DNA from: CAIODY01 sp046051225
GTDB lineage: Bacteria; Bacteroidota; Bacteroidia; Chitinophagales; CAIODY01
Direction: 5' to 3'
DNA length: 64,000 nucleotides
Assembly (NCBI GenBank): GCA_046051225.1
Contig: JBJOOR010000006.1
Span: forward strand, 62,001-126,000
In this document: piece after piece, positions 41,330 to 50,812 of the stretch
Layout of the letters: each line of letters begins with the position of its first letter
Position numbering within the stretch: the stretch's first letter is position 1
The notes under the pieces: model-generated
What the model was told of the DNA's origin: nothing
The model's database searches: none
The model's input: the letters and a program-made list of their open reading frames with translations, nothing else
Program-made: the position numbers and the translations under genes

Positions 41330-43579
41330 TTACTCTTTCACAAATTTCAATACTTGCCCTGTTTGCAAATTGCGAATAAAATAAATTCCTGCGCTTTGAT
41401 TAATCATATTGATAGAATAACCTTTCGCAGTTTTTTCAAAATGCGCCTTTACATTTTTTCCCAATAAATCTGTGATTTGTAAAGATGGATAATTATCTGT
41501 CTCCATGACTATTTCGCAAGCTGTGCAAGGGTTTGGAACAATCAACATTTTATTGCCTGATGAATTCATGGCATCAATTCCAGTGTTACAATTTATCACA
41601 TTGATGGTAATGGAATCATAACTATTACAAGCATTTTTTGTGCCTTGCACGTAATATTTCATTGTATCCGTTGGCATTATAAAAACGGTTGAATTTGTTC
41701 CCAATGAGGTGGGCAACCAATGATAGGTGGTTGCACCTGTTACCATCAAAGTATCTGTATCGCCCAAGCATAAAGGGTTTTGAGTTGCACTAATTTGAAG
41801 AACTGGCAAACTGGTGATGTTTAATTTTAAAATTATCAAACTATCGCAGCCATGTTGCGTTTGCAAAGTATCCTTGTAAGTGCCTGCCAGATAAAGGTTT
41901 TGCCCGTTGAACGAATAATAATTTCCAGCGCAAATTGTTTTGTTCAGCGTAGTGATTTTACTTTTATTAATCGTTGCCGTGAGTGTGATAACGCTATCGC
42001 AGCCTGCGCTATTTTGCATTTGAAAAGTATAAACGCCTGACGATTTAATGGTTGAACCCATAAAAATTATTGAATCACAAGCCATCATATTTTTGCTTTC
42101 ATAGGTTGAATTACAAGGCGAATATTTTACAACAAATCCATTTCCACTTCCCCAAAAGCCAAGCCCAGTAAGCGTATCATAACCACCATTGACATTCAAA
42201 TTGATTTTGGTTAAATAATTTCCACCTACATAAATATTGTTGTTAGCTGTATAAATACTGCTTGCGCTGCAATAACCCACTCCCAAAGCCGCTTTGGCAA
42301 GAATAAATTTTCCGCTTGTATCCCATTTAGAAATGAATAACCCATTGGACGCATTGGTCGGTGCATTTAAAATAAAGGAAGATGTATCAGGATTAAAATC
42401 AGCCCAAGTGCTGAATGCGCCACTCATCATTAAGTTACCTTTATCTAAATAAATGCTTTGGCATGCTGTGTTTGAGGAAGTTGAAAAACCCATCTTATTT
42501 TTTTTTGCACCCATATCTTTTGCCCAAATAAAATTGCCAGCTGAATCTAATTTCAAAATATAAGCGTTGCTGCATGAAGTGCTGTTGGGCACTAACACAC
42601 TTAAATTAAACACATTAGCACCTGGGTCGAAATCAGCTGTATCATAATAAACACCAGCAGTGTAGCTATTTCCAAGTTGGTCAACGGTGATTAAAGGATG
42701 TGTATCAAAATAACACGTTTCGATTTGTTTGAGCCAATGCATTGTTTTTCCTGAATCTAATTTGCAGATGTAAGTATTTAAAATATTGTTGCCATCGGTT
42801 AAATTTCCTGTTGCATAAATATTTGTAGATTCAACAGAAAGGCTCACTCCATAATCATCATAAACACTGCCTAATTGCTTTACCCATTTAAAATTGCCAT
42901 TCAAATCAAACTTAGAAATGTAAGCATCTTGATGATTGCCAAACGGATAAATAGAAGTTAAAGAATCGTAGGTAGCACCTGGGTCAAAATCGCCAACGCC
43001 AGCAAAACTGCCTGTTACATACAAATTGCCCAATTTATCTAAAGCAATATCGTTGATGGAAGTGAGTTGCGAAGCACCAAATCCTTTTGCCCATTTAAAA
43101 TTTCCAGCCGAATCTAATTTTAAAATAAATGCGTTAGTTGTTTTGCTCCAACTGTATAAATTATACACCGCTGCGCTTGGGTCAAAATCAATGGTACTCA
43201 CATAAGTGCCAATGATGTAGCAATTCATCGAATCATCAAACACAATTTTTTTTGCCATGTCATACGAATTACTTCCAAATGGCAATGCCCAGCGAAAATG
43301 CCCGTTGGAATCTAACTTTGAAATAAAAATATCTTCGGTAGATTGTGTTTTATAAATGATAGAAGTAAGATTATAAGTGCCTGCACCTGGGTCGAAATCA
43401 GTTGTGCCATCAAAAAAGCCAACAGAATAAACGTTTTTGTTTTTATCAACCGCTGTGCAAGCTACATTGGCAGTGTTGCCGCCTTTTAAAGCGGCTGTCC
43501 AATTCACTTTAAAAGATTGTGCTGAAGCAAAAAAAACAGTGCTGAAAAAAAATAAAACAGTAACCAGTTTTTTATTCAT
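41330..43579 (-). CDS. SBBP-repeat T9SS cargo protein
   Basis: 749 residues. Signal peptide MNKKLVTVLFFFSTVFFASA, then about seven beta-propeller-like SBBP repeats of roughly 60 residues, each with a pattern like DFDPGAxxxNLTS (for example TTDFDPGAGTYNLTS, TADFDPGANVFNLSV) and DSAGNFKWAK. Two GCDSVITLT-type segments follow, then a T9SS sorting domain (VPNPCTACEIVMETDN to GQVLKFVKE). The DPGA loops may bind calcium. A TAnnTTTG element lies about 20 nt upstream of the start. Confidence 0.85.
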   Translation of the reverse strand: MNKKLVTVLFFFSTVFFASAQSFKVNWTAALKGGNTANVACTAVDKNKNVYSVGFFDGTTDFDPGAGTYNLTSIIYKTQSTEDIFISKLDSNGHFRWALPFGSNSYDMAKKIVFDDSMNCYIIGTYVSTIDFDPSAAVYNLYSWSKTTNAFILKLDSAGNFKWAKGFGASQLTSINDIALDKLGNLYVTGSFAGVGDFDPGATYDSLTSIYPFGNHQDAYISKFDLNGNFKWVKQLGSVYDDYGVSLSVESTNIYATGNLTDGNNILNTYICKLDSGKTMHWLKQIETCYFDTHPLITVDQLGNSYTAGVYYDTADFDPGANVFNLSVLVPNSTSCSNAYILKLDSAGNFIWAKDMGAKKNKMGFSTSSNTACQSIYLDKGNLMMSGAFSTWADFNPDTSSFILNAPTNASNGLFISKWDTSGKFILAKAALGVGYCSASSIYTANNNIYVGGNYLTKINLNVNGGYDTLTGLGFWGSGNGFVVKYSPCNSTYESKNMMACDSIIFMGSTIKSSGVYTFQMQNSAGCDSVITLTATINKSKITTLNKTICAGNYYSFNGQNLYLAGTYKDTLQTQHGCDSLIILKLNITSLPVLQISATQNPLCLGDTDTLMVTGATTYHWLPTSLGTNSTVFIMPTDTMKYYVQGTKNACNSYDSITINVINCNTGIDAMNSSGNKMLIVPNPCTACEIVMETDNYPSLQITDLLGKNVKAHFEKTAKGYSINMINQSAGIYFIRNLQTGQVLKFVKE

Positions 43580-43599
43580 CGTAAATTATTTAAGAGCAA

Positions 43600-43607
43600 C
43601 AAAAGTA
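43600..43607 (-). promoter_or_regulatory. Candidate -7 element of the SBBP-repeat gene
   Basis: The minus strand reads TACTTTTG, a full TAnnTTTG match, about 20 nt before the ATG at 43579. Confidence 0.45.
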
Positions 43608-43675
43608 AATACTTTTTTAGCTGCATCAAGATGTCTTTTTACAAGAATCAATCTTTTTTCAAAATAGCAAATAAA

Positions 43676-45577
43676 TTAATAAGCTCGTTCGTTTTTGCCT
43701 TCCATATAATTTATAAAAGCTCGGTTCACAACTTTGTTGCCACCTGGTGTTGGAAAATTGCCAGTAAAATACCAATCGCCTAAATGATTGGGGCAAGCTC
43801 TATGCAAGTCTTCAATTTTCTGAAATATTATTTTCACTTCGGCTTTGCAATCAGCTGGCTTTACTAAATGGGCGATTTTATCGGCTATTTGTTCGGCTGT
43901 AAAACTTTTATATAAAGCTTTTACTTCATTCTTCACTTGTTCTTTTGGTAAGTTTTCTTGTGCTTTGCATTTTTTATAAACTTCATCTAATAAATGTGTT
44001 TGATTAGTTTCGGCCAATAAAGTAAGCATGGCTCTAAAAGCAATAAAATCGCCCATTTTGCTCATATCAATGCCATAACAATCGGGGTAACGAATTTGCG
44101 GAGCAGATGAAACAATTACAATTTTTTTAGGATTTAATCTATCCAACATTCTGATGATACTTTCTTTCAAAGTAGTACCTCTTACAATTGAATCGTCAAT
44201 AATTACAATGGTATCTTTATGCTCTACTACGCTACCATAAGTAATATCGTAAACATGCTGCACCATCTCATTTCGGGCTGTATCCTGCGTAATAAATGTT
44301 CGTAGTTTAGCATCCTTAATAGCTATCTTTTCAACTCTTGGGCGCATACTTAATAAATCATTCAATTTATTTTCATCCAATTGATAAGCATGCTTTTTTA
44401 TATGTTCACGTTTCCATTGATTAATATAATCTTCAACACCTTTTATTAAACCATAAAAAGATACTTCGGCGGTATTTGGAATATAACTAAATACAGTATT
44501 TTTAAAATCGAAATCAACTTCTTTTAAAACTGTTTCGGTAATATAATTACCCAATAATTTTCTTTCGGCATAAATATCTAAATCGCTTCCTCGGCTAAAA
44601 TAAATACGCTCGAAACTACAACTGCTGCGCTGTGTAGGTTGTGCAAATTGTTTTTCTTCCACCACACCATTGCGTTTTAAAATCAAAGCACTGCCAGGTG
44701 TTATTTCTTTAATGGCAGCAGCATTTACATTAAACACCGTTTGAATAGCTGGGCGTTCGCTAGCTACTACACATACTTCATCATCTAAATAATAAAATGC
44801 CGGACGTATGCCTGCTGGGTCTCTCATTACAAAGGCATCGCCATGCCCAAGCATACCCATTAATGAATAACCACCATCAAATAATTCGGCTGATTGAGAA
44901 AGGATTTTTTGTATATCAATTTGCTCGGCTATTTCATTTACAATCTCTTTACTATTTACTCCTTTGCTTACCAACTCTTCATATATTCTATCATTTTCTT
45001 CTTCTAAAAAATGACCAATCGTTTCTAACACAGCCGTTGTGTCAAATCTATCTTTATAATAATTGCTTTGTTTTTCTAAAAATTGAAATACTTCATCGGT
45101 ATTGGTTAAATTAAAATTGCCTGCGGTGATAATATTTTTTGATAACCAACTATTGTGTTTCATAAATGGATGACAACGGTCAACGCCATTGCCACCATGT
45201 GTTCCATATCTTAAATGACCTATTAAAACTTCGCCCAAAAAACTAACATGATTTTTTAACCATTCGCAATCGGTGGCTAAATCGGGGTTTGTTTTTTCTA
45301 TTTTAGCAAAATCAGTATGTATGCGTTCAAACAATTCGGTGATGGCTTGTTTGCTATTACTTTTTGCTATATTATAAAATGGCTGACCGCTTCGCAAATT
45401 TAATTTTACCGATGCTATACCTGCACCATCTTGGCCACGATTGTGTTGTTTTTCCATCAGCAAATACAGCTTGTTTAAGCCATACAACGGTGTGCCGTAT
45501 TTTTTTTGATAGAATGATAATGGCTTTAAAAGGCGAATCATCGCAATGCCACATTCGTGTTTTATAGGATCGCTCAC
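43676..45577 (-). CDS. purF: Amidophosphoribosyltransferase (Bacteroidota type)
   Basis: First enzyme of purine synthesis; transfers glutamine ammonia to PRPP. After a short leader MSDPIKHE the catalytic Cys9 (CGIAMIRL) starts the glutaminase domain, with the GHLRYGTHG motif. The PRPP-binding loop is VIIDDSIVRGTTLKESI. At 633 residues it is longer than E. coli PurF (505), which is usual for this phylum. The start codon is GTG; no ATG fits. A full TAnnTTTG element lies 26 nt upstream. Confidence 0.93.
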   Translation of the reverse strand: MSDPIKHECGIAMIRLLKPLSFYQKKYGTPLYGLNKLYLLMEKQHNRGQDGAGIASVKLNLRSGQPFYNIAKSNSKQAITELFERIHTDFAKIEKTNPDLATDCEWLKNHVSFLGEVLIGHLRYGTHGGNGVDRCHPFMKHNSWLSKNIITAGNFNLTNTDEVFQFLEKQSNYYKDRFDTTAVLETIGHFLEEENDRIYEELVSKGVNSKEIVNEIAEQIDIQKILSQSAELFDGGYSLMGMLGHGDAFVMRDPAGIRPAFYYLDDEVCVVASERPAIQTVFNVNAAAIKEITPGSALILKRNGVVEEKQFAQPTQRSSCSFERIYFSRGSDLDIYAERKLLGNYITETVLKEVDFDFKNTVFSYIPNTAEVSFYGLIKGVEDYINQWKREHIKKHAYQLDENKLNDLLSMRPRVEKIAIKDAKLRTFITQDTARNEMVQHVYDITYGSVVEHKDTIVIIDDSIVRGTTLKESIIRMLDRLNPKKIVIVSSAPQIRYPDCYGIDMSKMGDFIAFRAMLTLLAETNQTHLLDEVYKKCKAQENLPKEQVKNEVKALYKSFTAEQIADKIAHLVKPADCKAEVKIIFQKIEDLHRACPNHLGDWYFTGNFPTPGGNKVVNRAFINYMEGKNERAY

Positions 45578-45602
45578 AGTAAGATTTGGTTGAAATGAAG
45601 CG

Positions 45603-45610
45603 CAAAGATA
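45603..45610 (-). promoter_or_regulatory. Candidate -7 element of purF
   Basis: The minus strand reads TATCTTTG, a full TAnnTTTG match, about 25 nt before the GTG start. Confidence 0.5.
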
Positions 45611-45696
45611 TTGATTGAAATGAAACTATTAGCCAATCAATTGCAAATGAAATAACAATATATCAACAGTTTAGATTGAATAATAGGGAACAGGTG

Positions 45697-45732
45697 TATA
45701 AAAAAAGCCTCTATTAAATCTAATAGAGGCTT
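45697..45732 (-). terminator. Rho-independent terminator after the DUF4197 gene
   Basis: Perfect 12-bp stem AAGCCTCTATTA (45705-45716) / TAATAGAGGCTT (45721-45732) with a 4-nt loop, followed by seven T residues on the minus strand. It lies 25 bp after the DUF4197 stop. Confidence 0.88.
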
Positions 45733-45757
45733 GTGGCAAGGTATTGATTATGTTTTA

Positions 45758-46504
45758 TTATTTAACACTACCAAATACTTTTTGCAATAATGCTGTTACT
45801 CTTGCAGCAGGATTGGTACGAATATTTGTTTCTTCTTCGGCTATTTTTAAAAACAAACCATCAATGGCTTTGCTTGTTACGTAGCCTGTAAGGTCGGTAT
45901 TAATGGGTGTTACCAATGGTATTTGATTATAAGCACTCATGGCATCGCCCCAATATTTTGTGGCATCGGTGCTTTTTAATGAATTTTCGATTACTGGACG
46001 AAATGCTGTAGTTAATTGTGCAGTACAAGTACGTTTTAAATAATCGGTAGCACCTGTGCCACCACCTTTTAAAATACCCATTGCATCCGAAAAACTCATT
46101 TGCCTAATTGCATTAGAAAAAATAGGAGCAGCTTGCCCAGCAGCATTTTCGGCTCCACGATTAATAGCTAATATGGCTTTATCGCATAAATCATTTAAGC
46201 CAATGGCTCTTAATTTTGTTTCTACATTTTTAGCTTCGGGTGGTATTAATATTTTAATAGCTGCATCTTTAAAAAAGCCATCTAAGGCTGTAAGCTTGCT
46301 TGAGCCACTTGATGTGCCACGGTTTAAAGCTTCTTTTAAGCCTGCTACTACTTGGTCATTGGTAATGCCACCGCTGCCGCTTGCTGCATTCATTTCGTTG
46401 GCTACATTATCAATAGCTTTAAATACATCTTGCGATTGAATACTACCATCGCAACCTGCTAATGCTACACAAGTAGCTAATAATAGTGGTTTAATTAATT
46501 TCAT
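45758..46504 (-). CDS. DUF4197 lipoprotein
   Basis: 248 residues. Lipoprotein signal peptide ending in LAGC (MKLIKPLLLATCVALAGC). The mature protein is mostly helical with TNDQVVAGLKEALNRGTSSG, DAAIKILIPPEAKNVETKL and TDYLKRTCTAQLTTAFRPVI, the DUF4197 pattern. The function is unknown. It starts 3 bp after the preceding beta-propeller gene and ends before a strong terminator. Confidence 0.9.
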   Translation of the reverse strand: MKLIKPLLLATCVALAGCDGSIQSQDVFKAIDNVANEMNAASGSGGITNDQVVAGLKEALNRGTSSGSSKLTALDGFFKDAAIKILIPPEAKNVETKLRAIGLNDLCDKAILAINRGAENAAGQAAPIFSNAIRQMSFSDAMGILKGGGTGATDYLKRTCTAQLTTAFRPVIENSLKSTDATKYWGDAMSAYNQIPLVTPINTDLTGYVTSKAIDGLFLKIAEEETNIRTNPAARVTALLQKVFGSVK

Positions 46505-46507
46505 TTG

Positions 46508-47500
46508 TTAGTTGTTTATGGATTGAAAAATATGATTTGTATTAATGTTTAATTTTAAAATAGTTTTGTTCGAACCTATTAAAAGTAAAGCTTCTTTATT
46601 TACAGAAATGATGCCATACAAATTAAAATGGGTGGGGCATTGTATTTCTTTTTGTAAACTATTATTGGTACTAATGATAGAAATTTTACCACTACACGAA
46701 CTTCCAATTTTTAAATTCTGAAACGATGTAATATCCCAAATCAATGAAGTAAAATTATGTGCAATGTTGGTACTGCAATCTATTGTTTTGCCCGATGTAT
46801 AAATATGAAAATCATTAGCACCTACTAGCATTTTTAATTCAGCATTGTATTCGTGCGCTAGCATTTTATAGGTTTTGCTTTTTGCTATAATTTTGTTGCT
46901 ATTCGTATTAAATGTAAGAAGTCTTGAGCCCAATAAATTATATTTTAATGCTACTAAATTATTGTCAGCGGTATCTACATCCCATATCATACTGCCAATT
47001 GATGAATATATTTTTTTCCAAGTTAATCCGCCATCAATTGTTTTTAAAATAAAGCCGCTTGGCATTGCTTTTTTTGATAAGGCTATTTTCGAATTACCGC
47101 CACATACAAATGCTATTTTATCATTAATGGTTGTAAAATTATATAACACTTTGCTCTTGAAACCCTTTAGGTGTTGCACTTGCCATTTGTTTTCATTTTT
47201 GTAATAATGATAAATAGTGCCCTTATCGGCACATAAAATAATATGATTATCGGATAGTTTACCAATTTTTAAAATATTTACCCCTTCATTGGGATAGGGG
47301 ATATAATGTTTTTCAAAATCTGAATTAATTTCCATTAATATTCCTTTTTCGCCAGCTACCCAATAGGTGTTTGCCGATATTTGCTTAATATCATAAAATG
47401 ATGAATCGTTGGCTATTGCAGAGCTGGTAATGCTAGTAAACTCTTGCGCAAAGATTACTGTAGGAAAAATAAACGCTATAAATAGGTATAAATATTTCAT
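46508..47500 (-). CDS. Secreted beta-propeller protein (BNR/YCF48-like)
   Basis: 330 residues with a signal peptide (MKYLYLFIAFIFPTVIFAQ). Repeats of about 40 residues include VAGEKGILMEIN, CADKGTIYHYY and KTIDGGLTWKKIY, the last being a BNR-type motif, suggesting a beta propeller. There is no T9SS tail. It is in an operon with the DUF4197 lipoprotein (3-bp gap). The function is unknown. Confidence 0.7.
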   Translation of the reverse strand: MKYLYLFIAFIFPTVIFAQEFTSITSSAIANDSSFYDIKQISANTYWVAGEKGILMEINSDFEKHYIPYPNEGVNILKIGKLSDNHIILCADKGTIYHYYKNENKWQVQHLKGFKSKVLYNFTTINDKIAFVCGGNSKIALSKKAMPSGFILKTIDGGLTWKKIYSSIGSMIWDVDTADNNLVALKYNLLGSRLLTFNTNSNKIIAKSKTYKMLAHEYNAELKMLVGANDFHIYTSGKTIDCSTNIAHNFTSLIWDITSFQNLKIGSSCSGKISIISTNNSLQKEIQCPTHFNLYGIISVNKEALLLIGSNKTILKLNINTNHIFQSINN

Positions 47501-47824
47501 TGAAAAAGACCACGAAAGTAGTATTTAATTTTGAAAATTAAATACAGAAAAATGGCATTAAAAGTTGGATGAGTTAATACTTTATTTTAGTTAGTATTGG
47601 CATTTATCTAAATTGTTGATGTTTACTAGTAGTTTTCATTTCAATAGCTATTTTTTTATTGCTAATAATTCACTTCAACAATAATTTTATCATCAAATAA
47701 AATAAGTTAAATGGATATATAATCGTTATCAACTTTTGCCATGTAAATAAACTTTACCTTAAATTTATATTTCAATGCAAATACTTTACGTTATTTGCAA
47801 ATCAAAATTTTAACTTAATTTAAT
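47501..47824. promoter_or_regulatory. Divergent intergenic region with a 25-bp palindrome
   Basis: It holds no gene. A perfect palindrome, GTATTTAATTTT (47521-47532) - G - AAAATTAAATAC (47534-47545), lies about 20 bp before the minus-strand beta-propeller gene. It could be an operator or a structural element. The rest is AT-rich; promoters for the two diverging genes are expected here but no clear TAnnTTTG was picked out. Confidence 0.4.
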
Positions 47825-48556
47825 ATGAATCCAATAGAACAATTCAATAAAGAAAGAACCGAAGATATAGCAGCAATGGGGCAAGATGCAGAGCTAAGAA
47901 AAAAATCATTAGAATGGATGCTACATGCCGATAAATATAAATATACTTATAATTTTAGTTGGATGGGTCGCCCAATTATTAAATATCCAAGCGATATTAT
48001 AATTATGCAAGAATTGATATGGAAACTGCAACCTGATGTAATTATTGAAACAGGAATAGCGCATGGCGGTTCAATTATATTTTCAGCATCTATGCTCGAA
48101 TTAATTGGAAAAGGCGAAGTGGTAGCCGTAGATATTGATATTAGAAAACACAATAAGGATGAAATAGAAAAACATCCTATGATGAAACGCATAACCATGT
48201 ACGAAGGAAGTAGTACAGACGAATCAATTGTAGAAAAAATAAGAAAACATACCGAAGGCAAAAAAACAGTATTAGTAGCCCTAGATTCTAATCATACACA
48301 CGAGCATGTATTAAGAGAGCTGCAAATGTATGCCCCCATGGTTACCGTAGGCAGTTATATATTATGCCCCGATACATTTGTCGAATTTTTTCCAAAAGGA
48401 TATGTACAAGATAGACCATGGGATGTAGGCAATAACCCAATGACAGCCGTTTGGGAATTTTTAAAACAAAATAAAGATTTTATCATTGATAAAGATATTG
48501 ATAATAAACTAATGGTTACCGAAGGCATGGATGGATATTTAAAACGTATTAAATAA
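47825..48556 (+). CDS. Cephalosporin-hydroxylase (CmcI)-family protein
   Basis: 243 residues of the CmcI/rhamnosyl O-methyltransferase family, SAM-binding enzymes. The segment DVIIETGIAHGGSIIFSASM is the SAM-binding region, and VLVALDSNHTHEHVLRELQMYAPMV with WDVGNNPMTAVWEFL is conserved in the family. Despite the name, homologues outside actinomycetes are mostly sugar or small-molecule methyltransferases, so the substrate is open. It lies 8 bp before the permease gene and may share its transcript. Confidence 0.88.
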   Translation: MNPIEQFNKERTEDIAAMGQDAELRKKSLEWMLHADKYKYTYNFSWMGRPIIKYPSDIIIMQELIWKLQPDVIIETGIAHGGSIIFSASMLELIGKGEVVAVDIDIRKHNKDEIEKHPMMKRITMYEGSSTDESIVEKIRKHTEGKKTVLVALDSNHTHEHVLRELQMYAPMVTVGSYILCPDTFVEFFPKGYVQDRPWDVGNNPMTAVWEFLKQNKDFIIDKDIDNKLMVTEGMDGYLKRIK

Positions 48557-48564
48557 CCTTAAAC

Positions 48565-49935
48565 TTGTCAATATCCAACAATAAAATTTCATTAAACACC
48601 GCCACATTTTTGGTAATCGCCAACATGATAGGTACAGGAGTGTTTACCAGTTTATTCTTTCAAGTTGGCGCTATACATAGTGGTTTTGCATTATTAATGT
48701 TATGGCTATTTGGTGGGCTAGCCGCATTATGTGGCTCATTAGTATATAGCGAATTGGCAACCCTTTTTCCACGAAGTGGCGGCGAATATAATTTACTTAC
48801 CGAAATTTATCATCCAGCAGTAGGTTTTGTAAGCGGATGGATTTCAATTACAGTAGGCTTTGCAGCCCCAGTAGCTGTAAACTCAATGATTTTAGGCGAA
48901 TATGTTCATGGCGTATTTCCCAATATTAATCCATTAAAAATAGGAATTGCGGTAGTAATTATTATCTCTATCATTCATTCCATTAGTGTAAAATTTGGAA
49001 GTCAATTTCAAAACATATTCACTATTTTAAAATTAGTATTAATAGTAATTTTAATAGCATTTGGATTTATATTAGGTAATCATCAAAACTATCCAATAGC
49101 CCCCAATAAAGATGCATTAAAAGATATGTTGAGTATGCCTTATGCTATTTCATTAATTTTTGTTTCCTATGCATTTTCGGGTTGGAATGCAGCAGCCTAT
49201 TTTGCAAGCGAAATAAAAAACCCTAAAAAAAATATTCCAAAAGCAATGGTTTTTGGAACATTGATAGTTACAGTGTTATACTTTTTGCTCAACTATACTT
49301 TTCTTCAAAACATTCCTTTTTCAGAAATTGGTAAACCCGAAAATGCAGATACAGGCTTAATAGCCGCCATTCATATTTTTGGCGAAAAACTCGGCAAAAC
49401 CTATGGAATGTTTTTTAGTTTAGCATTAGTAGCCTCTATTAGTTCAATGATTTTTGCTGGGCCCAGAGTTACACAAGTAATGGGAGAGGATTATAAATTT
49501 TTCTCGTTTGCAGCCATCAAAAACTCGGCAGGTGCACCCTATGTAGCCACATTAGTGCAAATGACAATTTCGCTTTTATTAATGCTTACATCATCTTACA
49601 GCGATATTTTTACATTTATTGGCTTTACCTTAAGTTTAATTACCTTACTAACCGTAATTGGAATTTTTGTAGTTAGATTTAAAAATAAAACAGTTACAGA
49701 TAATTATAGAGTTTGGGGTTATCCAATTGTGCCTATTATATTTATCATATTATCGCTTTGGATGATTTATTTTACTATTGTAGGCAATACAAAAATTAGT
49801 TTAATAGGCTTTGCAACAGCGTTATCGGGTTTAGTATTTTATTATTTTTCGCCCAAAAAATTTAATAAAAAAAATGATAATGAAGTAAATCCCAACAACT
49901 TAAAGCGCTTTAACGATACCAACGATTATCAATAA
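48565..49935 (+). CDS. APC-family amino acid permease
   Basis: 456 residues, about 12 transmembrane helices, with the APC N-terminal signature NMIGTGVFTSLFFQVG and the GGLAALCGSLVYSELATLFPRSGGEYN segment. It probably imports or exchanges an amino acid by proton symport. The start is TTG at 48565: the first in-frame ATG lies inside the first helix, too far in, and TTG gives a cytoplasmic tail of 11 residues. The start lies 8 bp after the CmcI-like gene. Confidence 0.9.
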   Translation: MSISNNKISLNTATFLVIANMIGTGVFTSLFFQVGAIHSGFALLMLWLFGGLAALCGSLVYSELATLFPRSGGEYNLLTEIYHPAVGFVSGWISITVGFAAPVAVNSMILGEYVHGVFPNINPLKIGIAVVIIISIIHSISVKFGSQFQNIFTILKLVLIVILIAFGFILGNHQNYPIAPNKDALKDMLSMPYAISLIFVSYAFSGWNAAAYFASEIKNPKKNIPKAMVFGTLIVTVLYFLLNYTFLQNIPFSEIGKPENADTGLIAAIHIFGEKLGKTYGMFFSLALVASISSMIFAGPRVTQVMGEDYKFFSFAAIKNSAGAPYVATLVQMTISLLLMLTSSYSDIFTFIGFTLSLITLLTVIGIFVVRFKNKTVTDNYRVWGYPIVPIIFIILSLWMIYFTIVGNTKISLIGFATALSGLVFYYFSPKKFNKKNDNEVNPNNLKRFNDTNDYQ

Positions 49936-49962
49936 TTTTTTAACAACAAAATTCTTATTCAA

Positions 49963-50340
49963 ATGAATACTAAAATTTTTATTTCATCTGTGTTATTGAT
50001 AGCAATTTCTGCTACCATTATTTCATGCGACCCTAATGAAAAGCAATTGGCTAAAGAAAAAGCAAGAACTCAAGCAACTATAAAAACCGAAACCGAATCA
50101 TTGCAAAATGAAGTGCTTGCGCTTAAAAATGAATTAAAAACAGTTCAATTAAAATCTGATTTGGCAATAGCACAATCGAAATTAGAAGCTATTGAAAAAC
50201 CAAAAGAATTTAAAACACAAAGCGAACAACAAATTGAAATAACTGAATTAACAAGCAAAATTGAAAGTATTCAAAACGAAATTAGTGCTATTCAATCAGC
50301 CGTTCCTGCTATGAATACTGATACCACTGCCACTAAATAA
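49963..50340 (+). CDS. Coiled-coil lipoprotein
   Basis: 125 residues. A lipoprotein signal peptide ends in TIISC (Cys22). The mature protein is almost entirely one helix rich in Glu, Lys and Gln with heptads (ETESLQNEVLALKNELKTVQ, ELTSKIESIQNEISAIQS), then a polar Thr-rich tail. A periplasmic coiled-coil spacer or envelope protein is likely. The family is not recognised. Confidence 0.7.
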   Translation: MNTKIFISSVLLIAISATIISCDPNEKQLAKEKARTQATIKTETESLQNEVLALKNELKTVQLKSDLAIAQSKLEAIEKPKEFKTQSEQQIEITELTSKIESIQNEISAIQSAVPAMNTDTTATK

Positions 50341-50413
50341 ATTAGATATTATTTTTAATAAATAGCTGTTGTATTAATTAAACCAATACCTTCGCCGAAA
50401 TTTTTTTACTAGT

Positions 50414-50809
50414 ATGATTCAGCACCTGCTGCCTTTATTTTATAAATTTGTGATGTTTGGCATCATAGGCTGCATAAGCTTAGTATTAGATTTTGCTATC
50501 ACTTATTTATTTAAAGAAAAAGTAAAGTGGAATAAATATGTAGCCAATAGTATCAGCTTTTGTTTGGTAGGATTTGTAAATTTTAATTTGAATCGGCATT
50601 TTACTTTTCCCGATCATAATGCAGATTATAATATTCAGCTATTAAAGTTTTTTGCGGTATCAAGCACAGGACTTTTACTTAATAATTTCATCACTTATTA
50701 TTTTACCGAAAAACGAGAATACAATTTCTATTTTTCTAAATTATTGGCAACCTTCATTGTCATATTTTGGAATTTTACAATGAATAAAGTATTTACATTT
50801 AAGCATTAA
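50414..50809 (+). CDS. GtrA-family membrane protein
   Basis: 131 residues, four transmembrane helices, with KFVMFGIIGCISLVLDFAI, ANSISFCLVGFVNFNLNRHF and WNFTMNKVFTF characteristic of GtrA. Members are thought to help move undecaprenyl-phosphate-linked sugars across the membrane, often beside a GT2 gene, which is absent here. It converges on the acyltransferase with a 3-bp gap. Confidence 0.88.
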   Translation: MIQHLLPLFYKFVMFGIIGCISLVLDFAITYLFKEKVKWNKYVANSISFCLVGFVNFNLNRHFTFPDHNADYNIQLLKFFAVSSTGLLLNNFITYYFTEKREYNFYFSKLLATFIVIFWNFTMNKVFTFKH

Positions 50810-50812
50810 TTT

